Shown one piece after another: positions 7,874 through 15,384 of a DNA stretch of 19,944 nt; within the stretch, counting starts at the first letter, position 1; the number at the start of each line of letters is the position of its first letter. A program made the translations under genes and the position numbers. The DNA comes from an uncultured Spartobacteria bacterium. Lineage in GTDB: Bacteria > Verrucomicrobiota > Verrucomicrobiia > Chthoniobacterales > Terrimicrobiaceae. The stretch is from contig CAIWSO010000418.1 of the NCBI GenBank assembly GCA_903915315.1, positions 1 through 19,944 on the forward strand, in the 5' to 3' direction. The notes under the pieces were generated by a model. That model did not search any database. It was not told the DNA's origin and was given only the letters and a program-made list of their open reading frames with translations.

Positions 7874-10800
7874 ATGTATCTGCAATCTTTGGAAATCATC
7901 GGATTCAAATCCTTCGCCGCAAAAACCGTTCTGAATTTCCACCGGGAGGTCACCGCCGTGGTGGGCCCAAACGGCTGCGGAAAATCCAACGTGCTCGACT
8001 CGATCCGATGGGTGCTCGGCGAACAGTCGGCCAAGGCGCTTCGCGGTGGTGAGATGTCGGACGTGATTTTTAGCGGCACGGATAGCCGTCCACCTTTGGG
8101 TATGGCGGAGGTTTCGATGACCTTTGCGGAATGCGAGAAAGAGTTGGGGGTCGAGTGGAATGAAGTTCGCATCACCCGCCGCGTTTATCGCGACGGAAAG
8201 AGTGAATATTTTCTCAATAAAACGGCTTGCCGCCTGAAGGATATTCACCAGCTTTTCATGGATACGGGCGTTGGTCGCAGCGCCTATTCGATCATGGAGC
8301 AGGGCAAGATCGACCAGATTTTGAGCAATCGTCCGGAGGATCGGAGGGCTATCTTCGAAGAGGCTGCCGGAATCACGAAATTCAAGTCGCAGAAAAAAGA
8401 AGCGCTCCGCAAGTTGGAGCTCAGCGAGTCGAACTTGGTGCGTGTTCAAGACATCATCAAAGAAGTGAAGAGGCAAATCGGGTCGCTGCAGCGTCAGGCA
8501 GCCAAGGCGCGGCGCTATCAATCCGTGCTTCAGGATTTGAGGGTCTTCGACACCCATCTTTCCTACAACACCTATCGCCAGCTTTCCGGTGAGTTGGATT
8601 CGTTGCGGTCGCGCCTCAATGGAGGAGAGGAAAACAGGCAGAGCCACGAGCAGGAAATTGCGAGTCAAGAAGCCGAGCTCGCTGAACTAAGGCAGGGCCT
8701 ACAGGAGTTGGAAACCGAGGCGGGAACAATACGGGACGGAATGCAAACGCTTCGCAACCGGATTTTTTCCGCCGAGAACCGGATTCAAACCAACCATGAG
8801 CGCAGTGCCGAGTCGGCCACGCTGATTGATCGACACCGGTTGGACATCAGTCAAGCGGAGGAAAAAATCCGCACGCAGGAGGAGCAAATCGAGCAGACGG
8901 ACGCGATGCTCACGCAGATGGTCGAGAGTCTTGGTCAGCATCAGGCGACATTGGATGAGCACAGCGCAAGGCTATCCGCCCTGCGCGAGGAGCGTATCGG
9001 AGTGGAGCGGGAGTTGTCTGCAAACAGCACCGAATTCACCGGTTTGGAATCCCGTCTCCATTCTCTGCGAGCCGAGATATCGACCGCCGCGAGTCGGCGG
9101 GAATCAGGCGAGACCCGCTTGCATCTGCTCCAAGGTGAGATCGACACCACCACGCGACAGGCGGCGGAATTTTCCGTCAACATGGAGGAACTCCAACGAC
9201 GCAAGGATTCCGCTCAATTGGCCTTGGAGCATTCGCAAGCCGAAGTGGCAGCGTCCATCGCCGACCACGACCAAGCTCAATTCGACAGGCAGAATGCCGA
9301 TGCGGTAATGAACGAGGCGGGCAAAGAAGCTGCGGGTGTGGAGTCGCGCTTGGAGGTGTTGCGTCAACTTCAGGAACAGGGCGAAGGTTTAGACGAGGGG
9401 ACGCAGGCTGTCTTGCGCGGGCTCGACAATCCGGAGTTTTTTCAAAACGCGCTCGCGGGAACTTTGGCTGGACACATCCAAGTCGAGGAACGCTTTATTC
9501 CAGCCATTGAAGGTGCACTCGGGTCGGCTTTGCAGGCGGTGATTTTTCGTGATCCTGAAGCGGCCAAGGCCGCCATTCACACGCTCCACGGAAAAAAGCT
9601 CGGCCGCGCTGCGGTGATTCCCGGCGATTGGATTTCCAGCATCGCGGATGAGTCCGATGGGGAACTTCCGTTTGGTGTGTTGGGTCGCGCCTCGGAGTGT
9701 GTGAAGGGAGAGGGCGCTGGTGCTGTTTTGGCGAGGCAGCTTTTGAAGCACGTGCTCGTTGTCGAAAATATGGGCGACGCATTTCGGTTGCGTTCCGAAA
9801 ATCCCCGCTTTGCCTTCACTGCGCTGGAGGGCGGATTCATCAGTCACAGCGGACTCATCTACGGCGGGCTCTCCGGTGAGAATGCCGGGCAGTCGACCCT
9901 GCAGCGCAAGGTGCAAATTGAAACATTGGAAACCGCGCTCGCTTCTGCCACCGCGCGCATCGAGGATCTGGCCGTCACTCGCTCGCGGGCTGTCGCCGCG
10001 ATGGAGACCGCCACAACACGTCTTCGTCATGCCCGCGATACACAGCAGGCTGCGCAGGTCGAAGCGGCCTCCATCGAAAATGAGCGTCGCCACATGGAGC
10101 GCCAACTCTCGGACATCGAAGCCAAGCGTGGATCGTTTCAGCGTGAGACAACATCGATTGAGGAGGCGATTCGCAGCAGTCTTGCGCGTTTGGGGGAACT
10201 CGAGGCTCGCATAGCCGAAACGACATGTGCTCTCGATACCTGCCGTGCCACGCGCAACGAGTGCGAAACGCGTATCCAAGTCGCTCGTGAAAATGAAAGC
10301 GCCGCTTCGGATTCGCTGAATGAAATCCGGGTGAGGGTTGCGACCGAGCGTCAGCAGCAGGAAGGTCTCCATCGCCAACGCGGACCCATGGCCGCTCGCA
10401 TCATAGAGTTGAACGAACTTCTTGATGCGCGCAGGGTGGATATCACCAACTACGAATCGCGCATCGACTCGCTCGCCGCCGAGAATGCCTCGCTCGATAT
10501 TTCCATTTCAGAATGGCGCGAGGAACTCTCGATGGAAGAAGCGAAGCTCAACGCTCTGATGGCGCGCCGCTCCGAGGTCCATGCGCAGGCTGAAGCGGTT
10601 GACAATACGCTACGCGCCGCGCGGCAGCAACTCGCCCAACTTCAGGATGAACGCAGTCGCATGGAGGTGAAAGCCGCGCAAAGCGAGATGCGTCTGGAAA
10701 ATCTTCGCGCCCATGTGACGCAACGCTATCAGGCCGATCTGGAGGCGTTCGAGCCGGACACCTACGCGCTTCTCTGCGCCCTGCGGGATCGTGATCAGGG

Positions 10801-11692
10801 CAAATCCGATTCCCCCGAAGAGGGCGAGGATGCTACACCTGCGCCCAAGGTGGAATCCGAAGTCGAGCCCCCGCCAACGCAAAGTGGGTCGATTCCTTGG
10901 GGCCGCATCGAGCAGCTTGTGAGCGAGTTGACCTCGCGCCTCGATTCGATGGGGCCGGTGAATATCGATGCCATTCAGGAGTTCGAAGAGCTTGAGCAGC
11001 GGTATTTGTTTTTGGAAAAACAAAACGAAGACTTGGTGGCCTCGAAAGCCGAGCTTCTCGAGGTGATCGCGAAGATCAACCATACCACCAAGGCGCTCTT
11101 TGCCGACACCTTCGAGAAAGTCCGCGTCAACTTCCAAGAGATGTTCACCGAACTTTTCGGCGGGGGTCGTGCGGATCTTGTTTTGGTCGATGCGAGCGAC
11201 CCGCTCGAGAGCGGCATCGACATCATCGCGAAGCCGCCTGGCAAACAGCTCCAAAGCATCAGTCTTCTATCGGGTGGCGAGCGAACCATGACGGCCGTCT
11301 CGCTCCTCTTCGCGATATACATGGTCAAGCCCAGCCCCTTCTGCGTGCTGGACGAAATGGATGCGCCATTGGACGAGTCGAATATCACGCGTTTCATCAA
11401 AATCCTCGATCGTTTCACAGGGCAGAGCCAATTCGTGGTCATCACTCACAACAAACGCACGATCAGTCGTGCGGACATGCTCTATGGAGTGACCATGGAG
11501 GAACACGGTGTGAGCAAGCTCGTGAGTGTGAAATTCAGCGGCAAGTCGGAGGACTCCGTCAAATCCGACCAAAGTGTGGCCCATGTTTTCGGCAAATCCG
11601 AAAATCTCGCCAGCGAGGATATTGCGATCTCGGCCTCCGTCGTCGAGAGTATCCAACCCGAGACCTTCGAGGAGGAACCCGTTGTTACATGA
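7874..11692 (+). CDS. smc: Chromosome segregation protein SMC
   Basis: A 1272-residue SMC ATPase that, as a dimer with kleisin ScpA and ScpB, organises and separates the chromosome. The N-terminal half-ATPase has Walker A GPNGCGKSN at 31-39 and the Q-loop GEQ. A long coiled coil (about 170-500) leads to the hinge (about 515-660, with GGFISHSGLIYGG near its end), then the returning coil. The C-terminal half has the signature LSGGERTMTA near 1132, Walker B FCVLDEMDAPLD near 1155 and the H-loop histidine in VVITHNKRT. Two oddities: a Pro/Glu-rich insert at about 976-1005 near the C-terminal head, and a tail of about 45 acidic/Ser-rich residues after the head. The ATG at 7874 gives the standard MYLQSLEIIGFKSF start. 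scpA and scpB are not in the window. Confidence 0.97.
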   Translation: MYLQSLEIIGFKSFAAKTVLNFHREVTAVVGPNGCGKSNVLDSIRWVLGEQSAKALRGGEMSDVIFSGTDSRPPLGMAEVSMTFAECEKELGVEWNEVRITRRVYRDGKSEYFLNKTACRLKDIHQLFMDTGVGRSAYSIMEQGKIDQILSNRPEDRRAIFEEAAGITKFKSQKKEALRKLELSESNLVRVQDIIKEVKRQIGSLQRQAAKARRYQSVLQDLRVFDTHLSYNTYRQLSGELDSLRSRLNGGEENRQSHEQEIASQEAELAELRQGLQELETEAGTIRDGMQTLRNRIFSAENRIQTNHERSAESATLIDRHRLDISQAEEKIRTQEEQIEQTDAMLTQMVESLGQHQATLDEHSARLSALREERIGVERELSANSTEFTGLESRLHSLRAEISTAASRRESGETRLHLLQGEIDTTTRQAAEFSVNMEELQRRKDSAQLALEHSQAEVAASIADHDQAQFDRQNADAVMNEAGKEAAGVESRLEVLRQLQEQGEGLDEGTQAVLRGLDNPEFFQNALAGTLAGHIQVEERFIPAIEGALGSALQAVIFRDPEAAKAAIHTLHGKKLGRAAVIPGDWISSIADESDGELPFGVLGRASECVKGEGAGAVLARQLLKHVLVVENMGDAFRLRSENPRFAFTALEGGFISHSGLIYGGLSGENAGQSTLQRKVQIETLETALASATARIEDLAVTRSRAVAAMETATTRLRHARDTQQAAQVEAASIENERRHMERQLSDIEAKRGSFQRETTSIEEAIRSSLARLGELEARIAETTCALDTCRATRNECETRIQVARENESAASDSLNEIRVRVATERQQQEGLHRQRGPMAARIIELNELLDARRVDITNYESRIDSLAAENASLDISISEWREELSMEEAKLNALMARRSEVHAQAEAVDNTLRAARQQLAQLQDERSRMEVKAAQSEMRLENLRAHVTQRYQADLEAFEPDTYALLCALRDRDQGKSDSPEEGEDATPAPKVESEVEPPPTQSGSIPWGRIEQLVSELTSRLDSMGPVNIDAIQEFEELEQRYLFLEKQNEDLVASKAELLEVIAKINHTTKALFADTFEKVRVNFQEMFTELFGGGRADLVLVDASDPLESGIDIIAKPPGKQLQSISLLSGGERTMTAVSLLFAIYMVKPSPFCVLDEMDAPLDESNITRFIKILDRFTGQSQFVVITHNKRTISRADMLYGVTMEEHGVSKLVSVKFSGKSEDSVKSDQSVAHVFGKSENLASEDIAISASVVESIQPETFEEEPVVT

Positions 11693-11925
11693 GTCTTCAT
11701 AAAAACCTTAAAGAAGCTGTGCAGGCCCGCTTGGACATGGTTGCCGATCATGCCTTCCGCGACCGTGATGCCGCCGCGCACCTGAAAGCGCTCCAGTCCG
11801 CCGCATCGCATCTGGATTCGTTGGTGGCCCAACTTCCTCCAGACACCGACCCGACTCTCCGCCATTATCTCGAGCGTCAAAGCTACACCAAGGCGCTGGC
11901 GTGGTTGCAGGAATCGGTCGCTTAA
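11689..11925 (+). CDS. Small helical protein coupled to smc
   Basis: A 78-residue soluble protein of no family I recognise. Its ATG overlaps the smc stop by 4 bases (ATGA), so it is probably translated by ribosomes finishing smc. The composition (many Ala, Leu, Gln, Asp and His) predicts a mainly helical fold: one helix at about 5-22, a second at 27-48, a Pro/Asp-rich turn (PPDTDP) and a third at about 55-76. It has no signal peptide or membrane segment. It is too short and wrong in pattern for ScpA or ScpB. A link to SMC is inferred only from position. Confidence 0.8.
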   Translation: MSLHKNLKEAVQARLDMVADHAFRDRDAAAHLKALQSAASHLDSLVAQLPPDTDPTLRHYLERQSYTKALAWLQESVA

Positions 11926-11962
11926 ATGAACATCACTTGCCGATGAAAAACCGACCACAGTG

Positions 11963-12820
11963 ATGAAAACAGAGTTATTTGGTCCGGGAAGTTACATTTT
12001 CAAAGAGGGAGATTTAAGCCAAGAGGCCTACCGCATTATTCGAGGGAAAGTCGAACTCACGACAGACGTTGATTCAAAACCCGTGATACTTGCCCAACTC
12101 GGCAAGGGAGATATTTTTGGTGAAATGGCCATGATAGACGAGCGGCCGAGAACCGCTTCGGCCCAATGTTTAAAGCCTACCGAATGCGAGGTGATGCAGC
12201 CTGGTGATTTTCAGTCCGTCATTTTGGATCAACCCGCCCGTTCGCTACCCTACCTCTCGGCTCTGTTTGAGCGTTTGCGCTCCGTAACAAACCGACTGCA
12301 ACATGAAGGCCGTGTTGCACCCAAATCCCAAGAGAGCCCATTGGAAAATGAGGCTCAAAATAAACCAACGCCCATTGAGGCAGACCCGTTTTCTCCATTC
12401 CAAATGCAAACAGAGAGTCCGCAAGAAACTGCCGCTTTGACGGTCATTTTAACACCCATGACGCCGACGTGTTCGTCCGTGATGCCTGAAGGATATGAAG
12501 CGATGCAGTTGGTTAAGTTTCCCTTTTGCATTGGACGGAAAACGCAATCCGGGTCCCAGCATGTCGAGGTTTTATCCGCGAACGATTTTATGATAGCCGA
12601 CGTGTTGCCCTTTCAGGTCTCTCGAAACCACTGCTCGATTGAGCGTGAGGGGGATCGATACTTTGTGAGGGATCGGGGAAGCACACTTGGCACAATCGTG
12701 AATGGGGTTTCTTTAGGAGCAAAAAAAGAGAGACTCACTTATGATCTTTTGCCTGGGGGCAATGAGTTGATTGTGGGATCGAAGCAGAGCCCGTATGTAT
12801 TTCAGATCGATCTGGCCTGA
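11963..12820 (+). CDS. Cyclic-nucleotide-binding / FHA fusion protein
   Basis: A 285-residue cytoplasmic signalling protein. Residues 1-110 form a cyclic-nucleotide-binding (CRP-like) domain with GPGSYIFKEGD, the phosphate-binding cassette FGEMAMIDERPRTASA at 52-67 (with the R63/T64 pair that contacts the nucleotide phosphate in the family), and a following helix. A Pro/Glu/Gln-rich linker covers about 115-155. Residues 175-285 form an FHA domain, which binds phosphothreonine peptides: IGRK at 190-193, SRNH at 220-223, and GSTLGT with N247-G248. There is no helix-turn-helix, so it is not a transcription factor. A GTG directly before the ATG at 11963 (position 11960) could be used instead. It follows the 78-residue gene by about 37 bases. 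Confidence 0.9.
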   Translation: MKTELFGPGSYIFKEGDLSQEAYRIIRGKVELTTDVDSKPVILAQLGKGDIFGEMAMIDERPRTASAQCLKPTECEVMQPGDFQSVILDQPARSLPYLSALFERLRSVTNRLQHEGRVAPKSQESPLENEAQNKPTPIEADPFSPFQMQTESPQETAALTVILTPMTPTCSSVMPEGYEAMQLVKFPFCIGRKTQSGSQHVEVLSANDFMIADVLPFQVSRNHCSIEREGDRYFVRDRGSTLGTIVNGVSLGAKKERLTYDLLPGGNELIVGSKQSPYVFQIDLA

Positions 12821-12835
12821 CGCGATGGGCTCGCT

Positions 12836-13591
12836 CTAGTCGAGAATCTCCTTGGCCGCTTGGGGAGACGGAAGTCCCCAGCTTTTCCAGAGCGACAAGT
12901 ATTCACGGCGAGGGAGAAGGACGTAATGGGGCGAGGCCTCCGCGCGAAGCCAAGTGATCAAATCACGAATACGGAGCTCCGTCATCACAGTGCAGCCGGC
13001 CGTTGGGATTTTGGGGCCACGCTGGATGTGGAAAAAGATGGCGCTCCCGGCACCTGGGATCGGATGGGCCGCATTATGCTGGATTTCGACAAGCCAACGG
13101 TGCGGGGGGTCGTTCAAACGCATGCGTTGTTTTTCAAACCACGCTGGTGGATTTCGAAGATCCACACGCACATGGCGGTTGTAGTTCGGCAATGTCGGGT
13201 CATCAATCCAAGCGTCCACATTCGACATCGTGTGAAATGGAAAATGGGCGCCCTCCGGCAAGGTGGAATCATAGGTGAAGATTTTCCCAATTTTGAAAAT
13301 GCCGGCTGGGGAACGCTTGTCCTTTTCGCGCTTGAGGGGGTGAGGAGAATTTGTCGGAGTGGGATGCTCGCCGATGCCCCAAGCAAGACCGTTGCGGCCA
13401 TAGAGGACATCCCAAGCCGCCGAGGCTGGCACCCATTCGCAAGCCATCTTTTTGAAGAGCTGGAGTCTTCCGGTCGAAGAATTCCACTCCGGAGCGATGG
13501 AAACCACGATTTGCGTCGACTTTTCCGTAAGGACCTCCGCCACGACGAGGGGCGCTGTGAGCCAGAAGCCAAAAAGAATCAGAGCGCGCAT
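12836..13591 (-). CDS. Secreted YkuD-type L,D-transpeptidase
   Basis: A 251-residue protein with a signal peptide (residues 1-18, cut near VVAEV) and an L,D-transpeptidase catalytic (YkuD-like) domain. The active-site pattern is clear: H188 in AIFFHIQRG and C200 in PTAGCTVM. Family members form or edit 3-3 peptide cross-links in peptidoglycan, or attach proteins to it, in the periplasm. Conserved upstream blocks include SPAGIFKIGKIF (94-105) and the histidine before TMSNVDAW. It closely resembles the COG3786-like subgroup rather than ErfK/YbiS, as there is no LysM domain. It lies 28 bases downstream of the TPR gene, and its stop is only 15 bases from the stop of the convergent cNMP/FHA gene. 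Confidence 0.9.
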   Translation of the reverse strand: MRALILFGFWLTAPLVVAEVLTEKSTQIVVSIAPEWNSSTGRLQLFKKMACEWVPASAAWDVLYGRNGLAWGIGEHPTPTNSPHPLKREKDKRSPAGIFKIGKIFTYDSTLPEGAHFPFHTMSNVDAWIDDPTLPNYNRHVRVDLRNPPAWFEKQRMRLNDPPHRWLVEIQHNAAHPIPGAGSAIFFHIQRGPKIPTAGCTVMTELRIRDLITWLRAEASPHYVLLPRREYLSLWKSWGLPSPQAAKEILD

Positions 13592-13597
13592 GGAGAT

Positions 13598-13602
13598 TCC
13601 TC
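13598..13602 (-). promoter_or_regulatory. Ribosome binding site of the YkuD gene
   Basis: GAGGA on the minus strand, 6 bases before the ATG at 13591. It is one of the few good Shine-Dalgarno sites in the window and supports this start. Confidence 0.7.
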
Positions 13603-13619
13603 GGCGCAGTGCGTAAAAA

Positions 13620-14330
13620 TCAAGGCTTCGCGGGAACGGCTTCGACGGCGGGTTGAGCGACCGAGGCTTCTGGTGCTCCCGTTGATGCCGGGGAACCTGG
13701 TGTGGCTCCGAGGCGAGAGAGTTGGGATGCCGCCATGCGGGCCACGGGGGACAGCGGGAATTGTGAGCCGATCATGTTGTAGGATCGGCGGGCTTCCTCG
13801 CGCTGGAATGAGCGAAGATAAATCTCAGCCTCCGAATAGGCGGCATAGGGTGCCGCATAACTTTGGGGATACTGTGTGACCACTTGCTGGTAGGTCGCCA
13901 CAGCCGATGCCGTGTCTCCAGCTGCATCTTGGTTTTGTCCGATGCCCAAAAGAGCTCCTCCAGCGAGATCGTGTCGCGGAAAATCTTTGAGAAACGCACG
14001 GAAAGCGGCGGTGGACTCGTCGTATTTGCGATCATCGCGCAGGATTGACGCGATGCGCAAACGGGCATTGGCGGCCGGCATGCTCGAAGGATATTTGGCG
14101 ATCAGGGCTTGATAAGCTTCGACTCCGTCGGCTTCAGCGAGGAGTTTTTGCGCTTGGCTATTGGCTTGGCTGGTTTTTACGAACCAGCCGATAGCGGCTA
14201 CTAGGGCGAGCAAAAGAATGGCGGCGCCGGTCAGAAAACGGGATTTGTTTTTCTCCCAGAAGAGCTCGCTATCCAAGGCGGAATCGGCCAAGACTGGGCC
14301 TTCAAAAATTGGGGTTTGCGAAGTGGCCAT
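13620..14330 (-). CDS. Membrane-anchored TPR protein
   Basis: A 236-residue protein with a short cytoplasmic head, one membrane helix (about residues 33-50, LTGAAILLLALVAAIGWF) and a periplasmic domain of TPR repeats. Repeats can be seen at about 72-100 (YQALIAKYPSS), 108-136 (AFRAFLKDFPRHD), 145-173 (YQQVVTQYPQS) and 183-205 (YNMIGSQFPLS), a spacing typical of YbgF/YfgM/BamD-type proteins. The end is an Ala/Pro-rich low-complexity tail. The topology resembles YfgM, an inner-membrane chaperone linked to protein export, but identity is uncertain. It starts one base after the cysK stop, preceded by GGAGGTAGGCGG inside the cysK end, so it is co-transcribed with cysK. Confidence 0.85.
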   Translation of the reverse strand: MATSQTPIFEGPVLADSALDSELFWEKNKSRFLTGAAILLLALVAAIGWFVKTSQANSQAQKLLAEADGVEAYQALIAKYPSSMPAANARLRIASILRDDRKYDESTAAFRAFLKDFPRHDLAGGALLGIGQNQDAAGDTASAVATYQQVVTQYPQSYAAPYAAYSEAEIYLRSFQREEARRSYNMIGSQFPLSPVARMAASQLSRLGATPGSPASTGAPEASVAQPAVEAVPAKP

Positions 14331-14331
14331 A

Positions 14332-15315
14332 TTAACCGCCTACCTCCGCACGGGCTGCATCGGCTAGGGCCGTGCTGAGATAGCGTTCCCCTGTCGAGCA
14401 ACCAATCGTGACGATCAGTTTACCGGCATTTTCAGGGCGTTTCGCGATTTCGATAGCGGCGTGAACATTGGCGCCGGTGCTGATCCCACCGAGGATGCCT
14501 TCCTCCTTGGCGAGACGGCGCGCCATCGCAAAAGCGGCATCGTTGCTGACTTGGACGCACTCGATGATCTGAGATTCGCCAGCAGCATTTTTGAGATGGA
14601 GATTGTTGGGAACGAATCCGGCGCCGGTGCCTTGGATTTTATGTGGCCCTGGCTTCAGGGGCTGACCGGCAAGAGTCTGAGAAATGACAGGAGAATCGGC
14701 TGGCTCCACCGCAATGGCTTGAAACGAGGGTTTGCGTGAGCGGAGTGCCTCAACGCAACCGGTAATCGTTCCGCCCGTTCCAACGGCGGCAACGAGAATG
14801 TCCACTTTGCCATCCGTGTCGGACCAGATTTCTTCGGCTGTCGTTTTGGAATGGATAGCTGGGTTCGCTGGGTTGTTGAATTGTTGAGGCATCCATGCGT
14901 TCGGTGTTTCCTGAACAAGGGCCTCGGCCTTGGCGATAGCCCCTTTCATTCCCTCAGATCCGGGAGTGAGAACCAGCTTGGCGCCGAGCATGGCTAGGAG
15001 GGTGCGGCGCTCGAGGCTCATCGTTTCGGGCATGGTGAGGATAATCTTGTAACCTTTTGCAGCGGCAACGAAGGCGAGAGCGATGCCAGTATTTCCGCTG
15101 GTAGGCTCGATGATGATGGTGTCGGGCTTGAGGATGCCGCGCTGTTCGGCATCTTCGATCATAGCCATGCCGATGCGGTCCTTCACGCTCCCGAGCGGAT
15201 TAAAAAATTCGCATTTGATTGCGATGGTGGCGTTGAGTCCGGCGGTGACGCGGTTAAGTTTGACCAGGGGTGTGTGGCCCACGGTTTCGACGATGTTGTT
15301 GTAAATCTTTCCCAT
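14332..15315 (-). CDS. cysK: Cysteine synthase A (O-acetylserine sulfhydrylase)
   Basis: A 327-residue PLP enzyme that makes L-cysteine from O-acetylserine and sulfide in the cytoplasm. PLP binds K45 in NPLGSVKDR. The substrate loop PTSGNTG is at 71-77, the phosphate-binding loop GTGGTITG at 179-186, GISTGA at 277-282 and CSTGERYLST near the C-terminus. The length is typical of CysK (rather than cystathionine beta-synthase, which has extra domains). I chose the ATG at 15315, giving the family start MGKIYNNIVETVGHTPLVKL; a start 33 bases further up adds an unconserved leader. The gap to ppc is 69 bases, where TTGCAC and AGTAAT spaced 18 apart could be a weak promoter. No serine acetyltransferase gene is in the window. 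Confidence 0.95.
   Translation of the reverse strand: MGKIYNNIVETVGHTPLVKLNRVTAGLNATIAIKCEFFNPLGSVKDRIGMAMIEDAEQRGILKPDTIIIEPTSGNTGIALAFVAAAKGYKIILTMPETMSLERRTLLAMLGAKLVLTPGSEGMKGAIAKAEALVQETPNAWMPQQFNNPANPAIHSKTTAEEIWSDTDGKVDILVAAVGTGGTITGCVEALRSRKPSFQAIAVEPADSPVISQTLAGQPLKPGPHKIQGTGAGFVPNNLHLKNAAGESQIIECVQVSNDAAFAMARRLAKEEGILGGISTGANVHAAIEIAKRPENAGKLIVTIGCSTGERYLSTALADAARAEVGG
14336..14347 (-). promoter_or_regulatory. Ribosome binding site of the TPR gene
   Basis: GGAGGTAGGCGG on the minus strand lies inside the last codons of cysK, ending 5 bases before the ATG at 14330. GGAGGT itself is 11 bases away, while AGGCGG is at the usual distance. Confidence 0.6.
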
Positions 15316-15384
15316 AGGTTTCAGCGTGAGATTTCGATTACTACACAAGCCAACGTGCTAGTGCAACCCAGATTCAGTCGGGTA

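Noticed and set aside
7759..8175. N-terminal extension of the M20 peptidase frame to 584 residues
   Set aside because: The extra 139 residues are antisense to the conserved smc ATPase start, and the family N-terminus matches the ATG at 7758.
9389..10378. A 329-codon minus-strand frame inside smc
   Set aside because: It lies wholly within the hinge and coiled coil of smc; its length is explained by the biased composition of the coil region and its product has no recognisable pattern.
12821..12835. Shared terminator between the convergent cNMP/FHA and YkuD genes
   Set aside because: The 15-base gap and flanks show no stable hairpin followed by a T run on either strand.
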